55,563 bases of DNA from Eubacteriales bacterium (GTDB lineage: Bacteria > Bacillota > Clostridia > Christensenellales > MB2-83). The position numbers were made by a program, and so were the translations under genes. The DNA is taken from assembly GCA_018385275.1 (NCBI GenBank), contig JAHAZM010000064.1, positions 1 through 55,563 of the forward strand, in the 5' to 3' direction. Below are positions 54,967 to 55,563 of this stretch, piece after piece (within the stretch, counting starts at the first letter, position 1; each line of letters starts with the position of its first letter). The notes under the pieces were generated by a model that worked only from the letters and a program-made list of their open reading frames with translations, searched no databases and was not told the origin of the DNA.

Positions 54967-55532
54967 ATCTCCATGATTTCCTTTTCTTTGGCCGCGGATA
55001 CCTCGTCCAGGGTCTTGATGAACTTATCCGTAAGCTTCTGCGCGTCTTCTTCCGCTTTTTTCTGCTCGTCCTCGGTGATGAGAGAATCCTTCTTCAGTTT
55101 CTTGATCGTCTCGATACAGTCGCGGCGGATCGAACGGATCGCCACCTTGGAGCCCTCGTTCATCTTTGCGATCTTCTTCGTCAGATCTTTTCTGCGCTCT
55201 TCGTTCAGCTCCGGGAACACCAGACGGATGATCTTGCCGTCGTTGGAGGGATTGATGCCGATATCCGACGCCTGGATCGCCTTTTCCACCGCCGTGAGCA
55301 TGCTCGGATCCCAAAGCGTGATCGTCAGCATTCTCGGTTCAGGCACGGACACGTTGCCGACCTGATTGACCGGCGTGGGCGTGCCGTAATAATCCACGAA
55401 AACTCTGTCGAGGATCTGGGGATTGGCTCTGCCGGCCCTGATCTGCTTGAAATCATTTTTGAGCACCGTAACGGTCTTATTCATTTTGTCGGTCGCCGCG
55501 TCGAGCGCTTCCTTGATCATTGCGTTTGCCAT
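54963..55532 (-). CDS. frr: Ribosome recycling factor
   Basis: 189 residues. Starts MANAMIKEALDAATDKMNKT with GGAGGTG upstream; carries IRAGRANPQILDRVFVDYYG, PEPRMLTI and DGKIIRLVFPELNEERRKDL, all standard. Frees ribosomes after termination. First gene seen of the frr-uppS-cdsA-dxr-rseP-ispG-polC operon; pyrH would be expected just outside the window. Confidence 0.96.
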   Translation of the reverse strand: MANAMIKEALDAATDKMNKTVTVLKNDFKQIRAGRANPQILDRVFVDYYGTPTPVNQVGNVSVPEPRMLTITLWDPSMLTAVEKAIQASDIGINPSNDGKIIRLVFPELNEERRKDLTKKIAKMNEGSKVAIRSIRRDCIETIKKLKKDSLITEDEQKKAEEDAQKLTDKFIKTLDEVSAAKEKEIMEI

Positions 55533-55563
55533 AGGGCGGACGCACCTCCTCTGTGCTTAATAA

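Overview
The window looks like chromosome from an uncultured, fairly GC-rich member of the Clostridia (Firmicutes). The case rests on a Gram-positive-type polC, a spoIVFA/spoIVFB pair, a yneA-like SOS gene with CGAAC-N4-GTTCG boxes, consensus sigma-A promoters with strong AGGAGG-type ribosome binding sites, and the order frr-uppS-cdsA-dxr-rseP-ispG-polC followed by rimP-nusA-ylxR-L7Ae-infB-rbfA-nrnA-truB-ribF. I cannot name a genus.

Layout. 1-4.7 kb: two nearly identical tandem beta-helix surface proteins (the first cut by the window edge; the second a lipoprotein with a Pro-Thr stalk) and an unknown gene whose promoter shares a 17-bp stretch with that of the second copy. 4.7-8.2 kb: a divergent SDR/TetR pair and the spoIVFA-spoIVFB sporulation protease pair. 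8.2-13.3 kb: a polyamine uptake operon potABCD headed by an XRE-cupin regulator; its PotA carries three C-terminal TOBE-like units instead of the usual one. 13.5-13.9 kb: a LysM/YneA-like SOS gene with two LexA boxes. 14.3-16.8 kb: tRNA-Leu(GAG) followed by an AT-rich island with a PvuII-like restriction-modification system (controller protein, endonuclease, N4-cytosine methyltransferase) and a second small XRE protein ahead of the methyltransferase. A 13-bp direct repeat flanks the island. 17.2-21.4 kb: a promoter region with two GTTAGC-N4-GCTAAC operators, an ABC/FtsX exporter, a small heavy-metal-binding (HMA) protein, and a convergent zinc-ribbon gene whose reading frame runs antisense into the operon.

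21.9-28.4 kb: a hybrid histidine kinase, a PHP phosphoesterase, a duplicated DUF1538 membrane protein paired with a tandem P-II-like protein, an HD hydrolase and a GNAT acetyltransferase. 28.4-45.6 kb: one long leftward run of housekeeping genes (rimP, nusA, a URO-D family gene, ylxR, L7Ae, infB, rbfA, nrnA, truB, ribF, miaB, mutS, mutL, miaA, ynbB-like), with ATGA-type overlaps at many junctions. In this run truB is broken: it has an in-frame TAA at codon 26 and Val in place of the catalytic Asp. 45.7-55.5 kb: polC, ispG, rseP, dxr, cdsA, uppS, a 71-codon unknown gene and frr, also leftward and tightly coupled.

The strongest candidates for something new are the PvuII-like island with two separate controllers and visible operators, the double-DUF1538/double-P-II pair, the metal-box ABC/HMA operon, the triple-TOBE PotA and the truB lesion.
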